Below, one piece after another: positions 50,687 to 59,482 of a stretch of DNA of 64,000 bases (its first letter is position 1; each line of letters opens with the position of its first letter). The notes beneath the pieces were generated by a model, which was not told the origin of the DNA, did no database searches, and worked only from the letters and a program-made list of their open reading frames with translations. A program made the position numbers and the translations under genes. The DNA is from Flavobacteriales bacterium (lineage in GTDB: Bacteria; Bacteroidota; Bacteroidia; Flavobacteriales_F; PHOS-HE28), in the NCBI GenBank assembly GCA_016700415.1, contig CP065018.1, positions 2,796,001 through 2,860,000 on the forward strand, read 5' to 3'.

Positions 50687-51901
50687 TTACTTGAACGCCG
50701 CCAATCCGGTCACCTCGTGGCCGGTGATCAGCAGGTGGATGTCGTGCGTGCCTTCGTAGGTCACCACGCTTTCGAGGTTCATCATGTGGCGCATGATGGG
50801 GTACTCGTTGGTGATGCCCATGCCGCCGAGGATCTGCCGCGCTTCGCGGGCCACGGTGAGGGCCAAATGCACGTTGTTGCGCTTGGCCATGCTGATCTGC
50901 GCGGTGGTGGCGCGGTTCTCGTTCTTCAGCACGCCTAAGCGCCAGGTGAGCAGTTGGGCCTTGGTGATCTCAGTGATCATTTCGGCGAGCTTCTTCTGCG
51001 TGAGCTGGAACTGCCCGATCGGTTTGCCGAACTGGATGCGTTCCTTGCTATAGCGCAGGGCGGTGTCATAACATTCCAAGGCCACGCCGAGGGTGCCCCA
51101 GGAGATGCCGTAGCGTGCGCTGTCCAAACAGCCTAAGGGTGCGCCGAGCCCGCTCTTGTTGGGCAGCAGGTTGGCCTTGGGCACTTTCACATTGTCGAAC
51201 ACGAGTTCGCCGGTGGGGCTGGCACGCAGGGAGAGCTTGCCGTGCGTGGTGGGGGTGGTGAAGCCCTCCATGCCCCGCTCCACCACGAGGCCATGGATGC
51301 GGCCCTCGGTGTTCTCTGCCTTGGCCCACACCACCGCGATGTCCGCGATGGGGCTGTTGCTGATCCACATCTTGGCGCCGTTCAGCAGGTAGTGGTCGCC
51401 CTTGTCCTGAAAGGTGGTGACCATGCCGCCGGGGTTGCTGCCGTGGTCCGGCTCGGTGAGGCCGAAGCAGCCGATCATCTCACCGGCGGCGAGCTTGGGC
51501 AGCCACTTCATGCGCTGTTCCTCATTGCCGTATTTCCAGATCGGGTACATCACCAAGCTGCCTTGCACGCTGCAGAGGCTGCGCAGGCCGCTGTCCACGC
51601 GCTCGATCTCCTGCATGATCAGGCCGTAGCTGATCTGGTCCAGGCCCATGCCGCCGTATTCCGTGGGGATGTTGGGGCCGAACGCACCGATCTCCGCCAG
51701 CCCGGGAATGATCTCCGGGTGGAACTCGGCCTTCTCGAAGCTCTCCTCGATGATGGGCTTGATGTGCTTGCTGACGTGCTTCCGCGTGGTATCGCGGATC
51801 AGCTTGTGCTCATCGGTGAGCAGCTCGTCCATCAGGTAATGGTCGTGGGCTTGGTACAGGTCGGTGGCGTTGCGCGCGGGGTCTTTGGCTTTGGTGCTCA
51901 T
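50687..51901 (-). CDS. Acyl-CoA dehydrogenase (glutaryl-CoA dehydrogenase-like)
   Basis: A 404-aa flavoprotein. Family blocks: GPNIPTEYGGMGLDQISYG, the FAD-binding CFGLTEPDHGSNPGGMVTTF, MWISNSPIADIAVVWAK, KERIQFGKPIGQFQLTQKKL, and VTYEGTHDIHLLITGHEVTG, where the Glu in YEGTHD is the catalytic base. The SNPGGM and YEGTHDI forms match the glutaryl-CoA dehydrogenase branch, so the substrate may be glutaryl-CoA from lysine or tryptophan breakdown. Other short or medium acyl-CoA substrates cannot be excluded. The ATG at 51901 (MSTKAKDPAR) is chosen for length and fit. Confidence 0.92.
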   Translation of the reverse strand: MSTKAKDPARNATDLYQAHDHYLMDELLTDEHKLIRDTTRKHVSKHIKPIIEESFEKAEFHPEIIPGLAEIGAFGPNIPTEYGGMGLDQISYGLIMQEIERVDSGLRSLCSVQGSLVMYPIWKYGNEEQRMKWLPKLAAGEMIGCFGLTEPDHGSNPGGMVTTFQDKGDHYLLNGAKMWISNSPIADIAVVWAKAENTEGRIHGLVVERGMEGFTTPTTHGKLSLRASPTGELVFDNVKVPKANLLPNKSGLGAPLGCLDSARYGISWGTLGVALECYDTALRYSKERIQFGKPIGQFQLTQKKLAEMITEITKAQLLTWRLGVLKNENRATTAQISMAKRNNVHLALTVAREARQILGGMGITNEYPIMRHMMNLESVVTYEGTHDIHLLITGHEVTGLAAFK

Positions 51902-52033
51902 GGGAGGGCTTGAAGGCCGCGAATTTACTCCGTCCAAGTGAAAGGCCGTCAGTAGCTGCCGCTGCCAACTGCTGACTGCAACTGCCAACTGTCAATAGCA
52001 CAACGGATGTCAAGACCCTACTTTCGCGGCGCA

Positions 52034-52717
52034 ATGGACCAGGTACGGGCAGTGGACGCCTTGAGTTCCGGTTGGCTGGCAGGCGTTCTGCTCTTGGCCT
52101 TGGGCATTATAGCCTGGGTGAACATGGTCTCGCCCAAGCAGTGGACGGTCCTCGGGCGTTCCTTCGGGGCGCTGAGGCTGGGTAAACATCGCCTTCGTGA
52201 GGACCTGGACCTGCGGGACCGGACGTTGACCGGCTTAGTGGTGCTGTCCACGCTGGTGATCGCGATGTTCGCCTACCAGGTCCTGCTCTTTCATGGCTGG
52301 ATACCCCATGGGATCAAGGAGTTTGGACGGATCCTCCTGATGGTGGCGGCGGTGATCGTGGCACAGGTGGTGTTGTTGCGGGCGATCGCGGTACTCCCTG
52401 CCACGGATGGCGGAACGGAGGAATACCTCTATACCGTGATCGTGATGCATGTGGTGATGGGCCTGCTGCTGCTTCCGGTCGTCACCTTGATGTCCTTCCC
52501 CTGGAGGGTGGCCTGGCGGGAGTGGGCATGGGTCCTCGGGGCGGCTGTCATCACCTTGACCGTCGCCTTCCGATGGGTCCGGGCGACCAGCATCGGGGTG
52601 GGCAACGGGGTACCCCTGCGATATATTTTCCTTTACATTTGCGCCTTCGAAATCCTGCCGGTCGCGCTCGCGCTTGAACATGCCCGACAATTCGTTCCTC
52701 CTTCGCACAACCTTTAA
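52034..52717 (+). CDS. DUF4271 family membrane protein
   Basis: A 227-aa protein with about six hydrophobic helices (for example AGVLLLALGIIAWVNMV, LVVLSTLVIAMFAYQVLLF, ILLMVAAVIVAQVVLLRAI). The family-typical arrangement is a membrane protein directly upstream of hemD in Bacteroidota, and that is what is seen here (12 bp gap). Function unknown. An in-frame ATG at 52007 exists, but a TACTTTCG box at 52019-52026, close to the -7 consensus, suggests the later start. Confidence 0.8.
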   Translation: MDQVRAVDALSSGWLAGVLLLALGIIAWVNMVSPKQWTVLGRSFGALRLGKHRLREDLDLRDRTLTGLVVLSTLVIAMFAYQVLLFHGWIPHGIKEFGRILLMVAAVIVAQVVLLRAIAVLPATDGGTEEYLYTVIVMHVVMGLLLLPVVTLMSFPWRVAWREWAWVLGAAVITLTVAFRWVRATSIGVGNGVPLRYIFLYICAFEILPVALALEHARQFVPPSHNL

Positions 52718-52729
52718 GCAGCGCGGAAC

Positions 52730-53587
52730 TTGAAGATCAAGACCATTCTCGTCACTCAGCCGGCCCCCACCGACGAGCGTTCGCCCTACTTTGCCTTGGC
52801 GAAGAAGTTCGGCCTGAAGATCGACTTCAAGCCGTTCATCAAGATCGAGGCGGTACCCGGCCAGGAGTTCCGGCAGGAGCGCATCACCGTGCTGGACCAT
52901 AGCGCCATCGTGCTCACCAGCCGCAACGCGGTGGACCACTTCTTCCGCATGTGCAAGGAGCTCCGCCTCACGGTGCCCGAGTCCATGAAGTACTTCTGCG
53001 TCTCGGAAAGCGTGGCCTACTACGTGCAGAAGTACATCGTATACCGCAAGCGGAAGGTCTTTATCGGGAGGCTGACCTTCAGCGACCTGATGGACGTGAT
53101 CAAGAAGCACAAGGGCGAGAAGTTCCTCGTGCCCGGTTCCGACATCCAGAAGCCGGAGATCCCCAAGTTGCTGGACAAGGCCGGCGTGGACTATACCAAC
53201 GCAGTGTTCTACCGCACGGTGGCGAGCGACCTCAGCGACATGCGCAACGTGCATTACGACATGCTGGTGTTCTTCAGTCCCGGCGGCATCGAAAGCCTGC
53301 GGAAGAATTTCCCGGACTACGAGCAGAAGGACACGGTGATGGCCGCCTTCGGCCCCACCACGGCCAAAGCCGTGCGCGAAGCCGGGCTGAGGCTGGACAT
53401 CGAGGCACCGCTGCCCGAGGCCCCTTCCATGACGGGTGCCATCGAACTCTTCCTGAAGAACGGTGCCAAGATCGAGGCCAAGACCGCCAAGACCGAAGCC
53501 AAGGCCAAGCGCGCCGCACCGGCGAAAAAAGCCGCGAAGCCCGCTAAAAAGGCAGCCGCCAAGTCCGCCAAGGGAGGCAAGAAGTGA
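52730..53587 (+). CDS. hemD: Uroporphyrinogen-III synthase with lysine-rich tail
   Basis: A 285-aa protein. Residues 1-240 match HemD, which closes hydroxymethylbilane to uroporphyrinogen III in haem biosynthesis: ILVTQPAPTDERSPYFALAK, the HSAIVLTSRNAVDHFF segment, the FLVPGSDIQKPEIPKLLDKA segment, VFFSPGGIESLRKNFPD and AAFGPTTAKAVREAGL. Beyond about residue 243 there is a Lys/Ala tail (KIEAKTAKTEAKAKRAAPAK to SAKGGKK) that is histone-H1-like and not needed for the synthase fold. The start is TTG at 52730, 12 bp after DUF4271. It belongs to the DUF4271-hemD-rnpA-yidD-ctpA block. Confidence 0.92.
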   Translation: MKIKTILVTQPAPTDERSPYFALAKKFGLKIDFKPFIKIEAVPGQEFRQERITVLDHSAIVLTSRNAVDHFFRMCKELRLTVPESMKYFCVSESVAYYVQKYIVYRKRKVFIGRLTFSDLMDVIKKHKGEKFLVPGSDIQKPEIPKLLDKAGVDYTNAVFYRTVASDLSDMRNVHYDMLVFFSPGGIESLRKNFPDYEQKDTVMAAFGPTTAKAVREAGLRLDIEAPLPEAPSMTGAIELFLKNGAKIEAKTAKTEAKAKRAAPAKKAAKPAKKAAAKSAKGGKK

Positions 53588-53638
53588 CACGGGGCACCAT
53601 GACCGGTCCCGGCCACACCGCCAATGTTGATCGGCCAC

Positions 53639-54037
53639 ATGCCCCAGCGCCCCACCTTTCGCAAGCACGAACGCCTTACCGGCCGCGACCGTTTGAAATT
53701 AGTGGCCACTACCGGCAAGGTGGTCAAGGTCCATCCCTTTCGCCTCGTTGGCCTGTTGATGCCCTTGGACACCATTGCCCCGGCGCAGGTGGCCTTCGCC
53801 ATCCCCAAACGGCATGTGAAATTGGCCGTGGACCGCAACCGCCAGCGCCGGCTCATGCGCGAGGCCTACCGGCTCAACAAGCAAACGTGGTACGAGCAGC
53901 TGACCGCCAAGAACAGCCAATGTGCCTGGCTCCTGATCTTCCAAGGGAGCAGCCCGCTGCCCTGGGAGGAGACCCGGGAGAAAATAACGCGCATCTTCGA
54001 CCGTTGGACCCAGGAACATGTCGGCGCTGATCCGTAA
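53639..54037 (+). CDS. rnpA: Ribonuclease P protein component
   Basis: A 132-aa basic protein that binds the RNase P RNA for tRNA 5' processing. Signature residues: FRKHERLTGR at the N-terminus, AFAIPKRHVKLAVDRNRQRR followed by LMREAYRLNK in the centre. The length and Lys/Arg content fit. The ATG at 53639 (MPQRPTFRKHERL) is chosen over 53624. Its 3' end overlaps yidD by 20 bp, the usual arrangement in Bacteria. Confidence 0.94.
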   Translation: MPQRPTFRKHERLTGRDRLKLVATTGKVVKVHPFRLVGLLMPLDTIAPAQVAFAIPKRHVKLAVDRNRQRRLMREAYRLNKQTWYEQLTAKNSQCAWLLIFQGSSPLPWEETREKITRIFDRWTQEHVGADP

Positions 54038-54239
54038 GTTGTTCATCGCGCTCATCCGCCTCTACCAAGGAATGATCTCCCCGTTGCTCCCCGGTTCCTG
54101 CCGCTACACCCCCACCTGCTCCGACTACGGGGTGCAGGCACTGCGCAAACATGGCCCGTGGCGCGGCGGCCTGCTCACGTTGAAGCGCTTCCTATCTTGC
54201 AATCCGTGGGGAGGCCACGGCCACGACCCCGTTCCCTGA
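54018..54239 (+). CDS. yidD: Membrane protein insertion efficiency factor YidD
   Basis: A 73-aa protein with the family's basic and cysteine-containing core: IRLYQGMISPLLPGSCRYTP, TCSDYGVQALRKHGPWRGGL and the SCNPWGGHGHDPVP end. It is a peripheral inner-membrane protein that assists YidC-dependent insertion. Overlap with rnpA supports the start. Confidence 0.95.
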   Translation: MSALIRKLFIALIRLYQGMISPLLPGSCRYTPTCSDYGVQALRKHGPWRGGLLTLKRFLSCNPWGGHGHDPVP

Positions 54240-54253
54240 TAACGATACTGTAC

Positions 54254-55924
54254 ATGAAGAACCCGTTCAATTCCTGGAAGAAACCCGCCATCATACTGGC
54301 CGTCGCGGCGGGCGGGGCGTTCACCATCGCCGCGGGCGACAATTACTTCGAGGTGGGCAAGAACCTGGAGATCTTCAATGAGCTCTACAAGAACATCAAC
54401 ATCTATTACGTGGACGATGTCAACCCCGGCGAGCTGATCGATACGGGGATCGACGCGATGCTCGAAAGCCTCGACCCCTACACCCAGTACATCGCCGAGA
54501 GCGACATGGAGGATTACCGCATCATGACCACCGGGCAGTACGGCGGCATCGGGGCCATGATCCGCAAGAAGGACGACGGGGTGATGGTGAGCGAACCCTA
54601 CGAGGGCTACCCGGCGATGACCAACGGTATCAAGGCAGGCGACCTGATCCTGAAAGTGGACGGGCGCGATACCAAGGGCATGGACACCGAGGACGTGAGC
54701 AAGCTGCTGAAGGGACAGGCCGGCACCAAGGTGAACATCGTCACCAGCCGCGATGGGCAGGCGCCGGAGGACCATGCGTTGACACGGGAGGAGATCAAGA
54801 TCCCGGACGTGCCATACAGTGGCTTTATTGACCAAGGGAACAAGGTGGGTTATATCAAGCTCAACAGTTTTACCCAGACCGCCGGGCAGGAGGTCCGCAA
54901 AGCCTTCACCGAGCTCAAGGAGCAAGGCGCCCAAAAGATGGTGCTGGACCTTCGCGGCAATGGCGGCGGGCTGCTCCGCGAAGCGATCAACATCGTGAAC
55001 ATCTGGGTGCCGAAGGGGCTGACCGTGGTGGAGACCAAGGGCAAGATCTCCGAGTGGGACAAGACCTACAAGACCTTGAGCGAGCCCTTGGACAAGGAGA
55101 TGCCCTTGGTGGTCCTGGTGGATACCGGCTCGGCTTCCGCCAGCGAGATCGTCACTGGTGCGCTACAGGATCTGGACCGCGCTGTGATCGTGGGCCACCG
55201 CACCTATGGGAAAGGCCTCGTGCAACAGACACGGGACCTTTTCTACAACAGCAAGCTGAAGGTGACCGTGGCGAAGTACTACATCCCCAGCGGCCGTTGC
55301 ATTCAAAAGGTCGATTATGCCCACCATGACAAGGAGGGCAAAGCGGTCATCAAGGCGGACTCCACCATCCTCGCGTTCAAGACCGCCGATGGCCGGCCGG
55401 TGTATGACGGGCGCGGCATCGCTCCGGACATCGCAGTGGACCTGCCCCCACTGCCCAAGATCGTGGGCGGGCTTTACCAGGCGGACCTCTTCTTCGACTT
55501 CGCCAACCAGTACCAGTGGACGCATGATTCCATCCCGCCGCCGGAGCGGTTCACCATCACCGAGGATATCTACCAGCAGTTCCTCACTTTCGTGAAGGAC
55601 AAGAAATTCGAGTACCACACCGAGAGCTTGGACGACCTGGACAAGCTGGTGGCGAATGCGAAGAAGGAGCGGTACTACGAGCATTCCAAGGACGCTATAG
55701 ATGCGTTGCGCACCCGGTTGGACCCGGACCGCGCGGAGGAACTCGAACGGTTCCGGCCGGAGATCGAGGAGGTGCTCAAGAGTGAACTGGTGGGCCGCTA
55801 CTACTACCAGACCGGCCGGGCCAAAGCGATGCTGGGCTCCGACCCTGCGGTGAAAGAGGCGCTCACCGTGATCAACGGCCCCGCGTACAAGGAAGTGCTG
55901 GCAGGCACCTACAAGGCGAACTAG
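54254..55924 (+). CDS. S41 family C-terminal processing peptidase (second copy)
   Basis: A 556-aa paralogue of the protease at 29567. Signal/anchor AIILAVAAGGAFTIAAGD, then helices (NINIYYVDDVNPGELIDTGI), a PDZ domain (GIGAMIRKKDDGVMV, GIKAGDLILKVDGRDTKGM) and the S41 domain. The catalytic Ser is in DTGSASASEIVTGALQD and the Lys in GHRTYGKGLVQQT. The C-terminal helical extension (QFLTFVKDKKFEYHTES onward) is family-typical. The ATG at 54254 is the start of the anchor. It follows yidD by 14 bp. Confidence 0.93.
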   Translation: MKNPFNSWKKPAIILAVAAGGAFTIAAGDNYFEVGKNLEIFNELYKNINIYYVDDVNPGELIDTGIDAMLESLDPYTQYIAESDMEDYRIMTTGQYGGIGAMIRKKDDGVMVSEPYEGYPAMTNGIKAGDLILKVDGRDTKGMDTEDVSKLLKGQAGTKVNIVTSRDGQAPEDHALTREEIKIPDVPYSGFIDQGNKVGYIKLNSFTQTAGQEVRKAFTELKEQGAQKMVLDLRGNGGGLLREAINIVNIWVPKGLTVVETKGKISEWDKTYKTLSEPLDKEMPLVVLVDTGSASASEIVTGALQDLDRAVIVGHRTYGKGLVQQTRDLFYNSKLKVTVAKYYIPSGRCIQKVDYAHHDKEGKAVIKADSTILAFKTADGRPVYDGRGIAPDIAVDLPPLPKIVGGLYQADLFFDFANQYQWTHDSIPPPERFTITEDIYQQFLTFVKDKKFEYHTESLDDLDKLVANAKKERYYEHSKDAIDALRTRLDPDRAEELERFRPEIEEVLKSELVGRYYYQTGRAKAMLGSDPAVKEALTVINGPAYKEVLAGTYKAN

Positions 55925-55942
55925 GAACGGCACTCCCGCGCA

Positions 55943-57598
55943 ATGGCCGAGCAAGCGATGCGCCTTCCCGGTACTGTCGGCACCGGGGTCCATTGGCGCA
56001 TCCATCTGGGTGCCTTGGGCTTGGCGCTGATCATGCTGCCATGGTCCGAGTTCCTGCTCAGCCTTTCGCAGATCATCCTGGGGGTGAACTGGCTGTGGGA
56101 AGGCATCGCCACACGTGATCTGGGCGGACGTTTCAAGCGCGGCTTCACCACGAAGGAGAGCGCGGTATTTCTTTCTTTTTTCGGGTTGAACCTATTGGGC
56201 CTGTTGTGGACCACCGACCTGAAGTGGGGTCTGGACCTCTGCCGGATCCTGCTGCCGGTGTTCATATTCGGATCGGTGCTGTCCACCGCACCGAAATTGA
56301 GCGCACGCCAATTACGCGACCTGCTGCTGTTGGGCGCATGGAGCGCCACGGCCAGCACGATCGCCTGCTTGGCGATGCGCCATGGTGTATTGGCACAGGG
56401 CAACTACAGGGAACTCTCTCCCTTCATCAGTCACATCCGCCTGTCGCTGATGCTCTGCTTCAGCATCGCCGTGTTCGTGTATTACTGGCCGCGCACATGG
56501 CTGCTGCGGTCGGCACATGTGGCCGCGATCCTCTTGTGTCTCTGGTTCATGGACCAGCTCAGCAGCTTGATCGCCCTGCCTGTGCTAGCTGTGTTGAGCC
56601 TCTACTTCCTTTGGCAACTGGTCAGGCAGAGAAGCACTACATGGCGCATCGCAGCGGTGGTTGTCTTTATTGCCGGGGCAGCGGGAAGCACGCTCTACCT
56701 GCGCTCCTGCGTGCAGGACTATTGGCATACCGACCCCACGCAGCTCGACCACTTGGACAATGCCAGCGCAGGCGGAGAGGTGTACTACCACGACCTGCGC
56801 GACCCCCAGCGCGAGAACGGCCATTATGTGTGGATCAACGTGGCGGACAAGGAAATGAAGCGGACATGGGACCGGCGCAGCGACATTAAATTCCTAGGGA
56901 AGGACAAGCTTGGCCAGCCCTTGCGCTCCACCTTGGTGCGCTACCTCGCGAGTATGGGTATGCGCAAGGATTCCACCGGCATCCAGGCCCTGTCACCGAC
57001 CGATGTGGAGCGGATCGAGAACGGCATGACCAGCGTGGATGAAGGTCGGCAAGGCGCCATGCGCGCACGCATCGAGCAGGTGCTGTACGAGCTGGACACT
57101 TATCGAGCGTCCGGGGATCCCAACGGGCATTCGGTCACCATGCGCATGGAGTTCCAGCGTGTCGGGCTGGGGATCGCCAAGGAACACTGGTTGACCGGTG
57201 CGGGTACCGGCGATACGCAACTGGCCTTCGATGCCGCATATGCTGCCGAGCAAAGCCCCTTGGCGGGGAAGTGGCGGTTGCGCGCGCACAACCAATACCT
57301 CACCCTTCTGATCAGCTTCGGCGTGTTCGGTCTGTTGTGGAGCCTCTTCTCCTGGTGGTGGCCCGCATGGCGGCTGAACGCTTTCCGGCACCCCTTGTTC
57401 ATCGCCTGGGGGATCATTTTCCTGCTGTCCTGCTTTAGCGAGGACACGCTCGAAACGCAGATGGGCGCCACCTTCTTCGCGCTGTACTACGCGCTGTTCG
57501 TCTTTGCCGCACCGCCTATACCATGCGGAACTAGAAATACGTCCGAAGATGCGAAGCTATTTTTTGATCAGGCGCCCCGCAATGCTGCGGGGCAATAA
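55943..57598 (+). CDS. O-antigen ligase-like polytopic membrane protein, C-terminus altered by a repeat
   Basis: A 551-aa protein with about ten hydrophobic helices and a large periplasmic loop between about residues 250 and 430 that includes the family-type VGLGIAKEHWLTGAGTGDTQ. A further motif NQYLTLLISFGVFGLLWSLF is typical of the O-antigen ligase/polymerase (WzyC) group. It probably ligates or polymerises surface polysaccharide, consistent with the glycosyltransferases downstream. The last about 22 residues (from GTRNTSEDAKLFFDQ) come from the 57521-57690 repeat element, so the native C-terminus is uncertain. Confidence 0.82.
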   Translation: MAEQAMRLPGTVGTGVHWRIHLGALGLALIMLPWSEFLLSLSQIILGVNWLWEGIATRDLGGRFKRGFTTKESAVFLSFFGLNLLGLLWTTDLKWGLDLCRILLPVFIFGSVLSTAPKLSARQLRDLLLLGAWSATASTIACLAMRHGVLAQGNYRELSPFISHIRLSLMLCFSIAVFVYYWPRTWLLRSAHVAAILLCLWFMDQLSSLIALPVLAVLSLYFLWQLVRQRSTTWRIAAVVVFIAGAAGSTLYLRSCVQDYWHTDPTQLDHLDNASAGGEVYYHDLRDPQRENGHYVWINVADKEMKRTWDRRSDIKFLGKDKLGQPLRSTLVRYLASMGMRKDSTGIQALSPTDVERIENGMTSVDEGRQGAMRARIEQVLYELDTYRASGDPNGHSVTMRMEFQRVGLGIAKEHWLTGAGTGDTQLAFDAAYAAEQSPLAGKWRLRAHNQYLTLLISFGVFGLLWSLFSWWWPAWRLNAFRHPLFIAWGIIFLLSCFSEDTLETQMGATFFALYYALFVFAAPPIPCGTRNTSEDAKLFFDQAPRNAAGQ

Positions 57599-57690
57599 AT
57601 CGTTGCATAGCCATAGCTACGGAACTATTTCTTGAAGAAGCTTGGGCGGAAAAGAGCGAGCAGGTTGGGCGTATTTCTAGTTCCACGTGG
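57521..57690. mobile_element. MITE-like element with 15-bp terminal inverted repeats
   Basis: GGAACTAGAAATACG at 57527-57541 is repeated in inverse at 57670-57684, and the match extends imperfectly to about 21 bp. A strong internal hairpin GCCCCGCA (ATGC) TGCGGGGC lies at 57574-57593. The element starts inside the O-antigen ligase reading frame and supplies its stop codon. It also leaves only a few bp to the end of the convergent GT9 gene. Its hairpin may act as a terminator. Confidence 0.55.
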
Positions 57691-57692
57691 TA

Positions 57693-58688
57693 TTATTTCG
57701 GTAGAAGGTCCAGCACCCGTTCCGGTGGGATCCGTGTGATACAATCGCACACCTCGCCTTTCACGCATCGCGGGCAATCAGGGTCCTGGACCAGCACATG
57801 CGCATCCTTGCCCAACGGCGCCCAACGGCCCGGATGGAGGGGCCGCTTCATGTTGAACAGTCCGACGGTGCGGATGCCCGCCGCTGCCGCGATGTGCAAC
57901 GGGCCGGTGCTCGCCGCGATCAGCGCATCGGCCTTGCCGATCAAGGCCATCAACTGTGTCAGCGAGAGTTTGCCGCCGGTGTCCGTGACATGGGGAAGCT
58001 CGACCGGGAGCGCCTTGCGATAGATCTCGGCCTCCGTTCGCGTGCCGGTTAGCAGCACATGGTAATGTTCCGGGTCCAGGAGCTGCATGAGCTTTCCGAA
58101 GTTCTCCAAGCCCCATGCGGCCCCGGTCACCTTCAACGGGTGCAGAATGACGTTGATCCGGTCCGTCCGAAGTTGTTCAAGCACGGTCGTATCAGGTTGC
58201 GGCACATGAAGGCCGATCAACGGGATCAATGAGCTTACATCCTCCGGCACGGCGATGCCGAACGGCGCCAACAGCTTGAAGTTCAATTGCGCCTCGTGCA
58301 GGTCGCTGTTCTTGCGGCTGAAATGGACCCGTTCGTTGCAGGTGGTCCAATGCCAAAGACGGTGGCTGGTTCCGATCCGTCGCGTGATGCCCGCCTGCTT
58401 GGCCCAGCGTGCGACTTCCTGGTGCGGGAAGACATGGACGATCGCTTCAGCACCTGTCTTCCGCAAAACCTCCGGGACTCTTGGACCGGCCTCTTGCAGG
58501 TCTTCCAATGCCAAGACCTCGTCCACATGTACGCAGTGCGCCCATAGCGGCATGGTGTATCGCTTCACTAGGGCGATGATGCGCGTGCCGGGCGCCTTGG
58601 CCTTGATCGCACCCGCCATGGGCAGTGTGAGCAGCGCATCGCCGAGGTTGTCCGGCCGGCTCAAGATCACGGTGCCGGGAATGCTCAT
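57693..58688 (-). CDS. Glycosyltransferase family 9 (heptosyltransferase-like)
   Basis: A 331-aa GT-B glycosyltransferase of the ADP-heptose:LPS heptosyltransferase family. Features: ILSRPDNLGDALLTLPMAGA (N-terminal GDxLLxLP motif), NVILHPLKVTGAAWGLENFGKL (donor-domain G-rich loop), ADALIAASTGPLHIAAAAGI and the Cys-rich DPDCPRCVKGEVCDC C-terminal segment. It is coupled to the upstream GT2 gene by an ATGA overlap, which places the start at 58688. It probably adds a sugar to the lipopolysaccharide core. Confidence 0.9.
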   Translation of the reverse strand: MSIPGTVILSRPDNLGDALLTLPMAGAIKAKAPGTRIIALVKRYTMPLWAHCVHVDEVLALEDLQEAGPRVPEVLRKTGAEAIVHVFPHQEVARWAKQAGITRRIGTSHRLWHWTTCNERVHFSRKNSDLHEAQLNFKLLAPFGIAVPEDVSSLIPLIGLHVPQPDTTVLEQLRTDRINVILHPLKVTGAAWGLENFGKLMQLLDPEHYHVLLTGTRTEAEIYRKALPVELPHVTDTGGKLSLTQLMALIGKADALIAASTGPLHIAAAAGIRTVGLFNMKRPLHPGRWAPLGKDAHVLVQDPDCPRCVKGEVCDCITRIPPERVLDLLPK

Positions 58689-59443
58689 GCCTTTTCGCGC
58701 CACAACTGCTTCAGCTTGGCGTATTTGAGGAACGTGGCGTGGGCGCTGATCCGCGCGATCACAAAGCCGTGGTATCCGTCCAGAAAGCCGCCACGGAAGA
58801 GGTAGTCCCCGATGAACTTCGCGATGGGGCTGATGAGCAGTTTCACCAAGCCCGCTTTCCGGCCTTGTTGGTACAGGGCGTTCGAAGAGATACCGGTGAA
58901 ATAGTCCACCTGTCGCAGGTGGTCACTGATCGAATTGTAGCTGTAATGCAGCAGATCTCCGGTCAAGCGAATGGTCCGCGAGCCCGGTTCCATCTCATAC
59001 TGGTCGTGCGGGTTCGTTCCGCCCCAAAGGCCTTTCCGGCTGTCCCACAAGCGCAACTTGATGTCCGGGTACCATCCGCCATGGCGGACCCAGGTGCCGC
59101 AGTAATTCGTCAGTCTCGCCATGCTGTACCCGTCCGCGGAAGGTGCCCCGCGCTTCACTTCCAGGATGGACCGGATGAGCTCTTCATCGAGCGCTTCGTC
59201 CGCGTCCAAGGAGAGCACCCACGGGTACTTTGCCTGTGTGATGGCCCAGTTCTTCTGCTCGATGTGGCCCTCAAAGGCGTGTTGCACGAAGCGTGCGCCG
59301 TGTTCCAAGGCGATCTTCTCCGTGGCGTCCATGCTGAAGGAATCCACCACTACCACATCATCGGCCACCTGCTTCACCGAAGCGATGCAACGCGCGAGGT
59401 TGCGCTCCTCGTTGAAGGTGATGATAACGACCGAGATCTCCAT
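58685..59443 (-). CDS. Glycosyltransferase family 2 (WaaE/KdtX-like)
   Basis: A 252-aa GT-A enzyme. The nucleotide-sugar domain opens ISVVIITFNEERNLARCIAS, with VVVVDSFSMDATEKIA, SLDADEALDEELI (DxD-type) and the KYPWVLS stretch. The GTWVRHGGWYPDIKLRLW and the HDQYEM segments and a C-terminal hydrophobic GGFLDGYHGFVIARISA block are found in the WaaE subgroup that extends lipopolysaccharide core. It precedes and overlaps GT9. The ATG at 59443 (MEISVVIITF) is chosen over the GTG at 59479. Confidence 0.92.
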   Translation of the reverse strand: MEISVVIITFNEERNLARCIASVKQVADDVVVVDSFSMDATEKIALEHGARFVQHAFEGHIEQKNWAITQAKYPWVLSLDADEALDEELIRSILEVKRGAPSADGYSMARLTNYCGTWVRHGGWYPDIKLRLWDSRKGLWGGTNPHDQYEMEPGSRTIRLTGDLLHYSYNSISDHLRQVDYFTGISSNALYQQGRKAGLVKLLISPIAKFIGDYLFRGGFLDGYHGFVIARISAHATFLKYAKLKQLWREKA

Positions 59444-59482
59444 CGCGCCGAAGGTAGCCGGGCCGCTGTCAAACAACACGCT

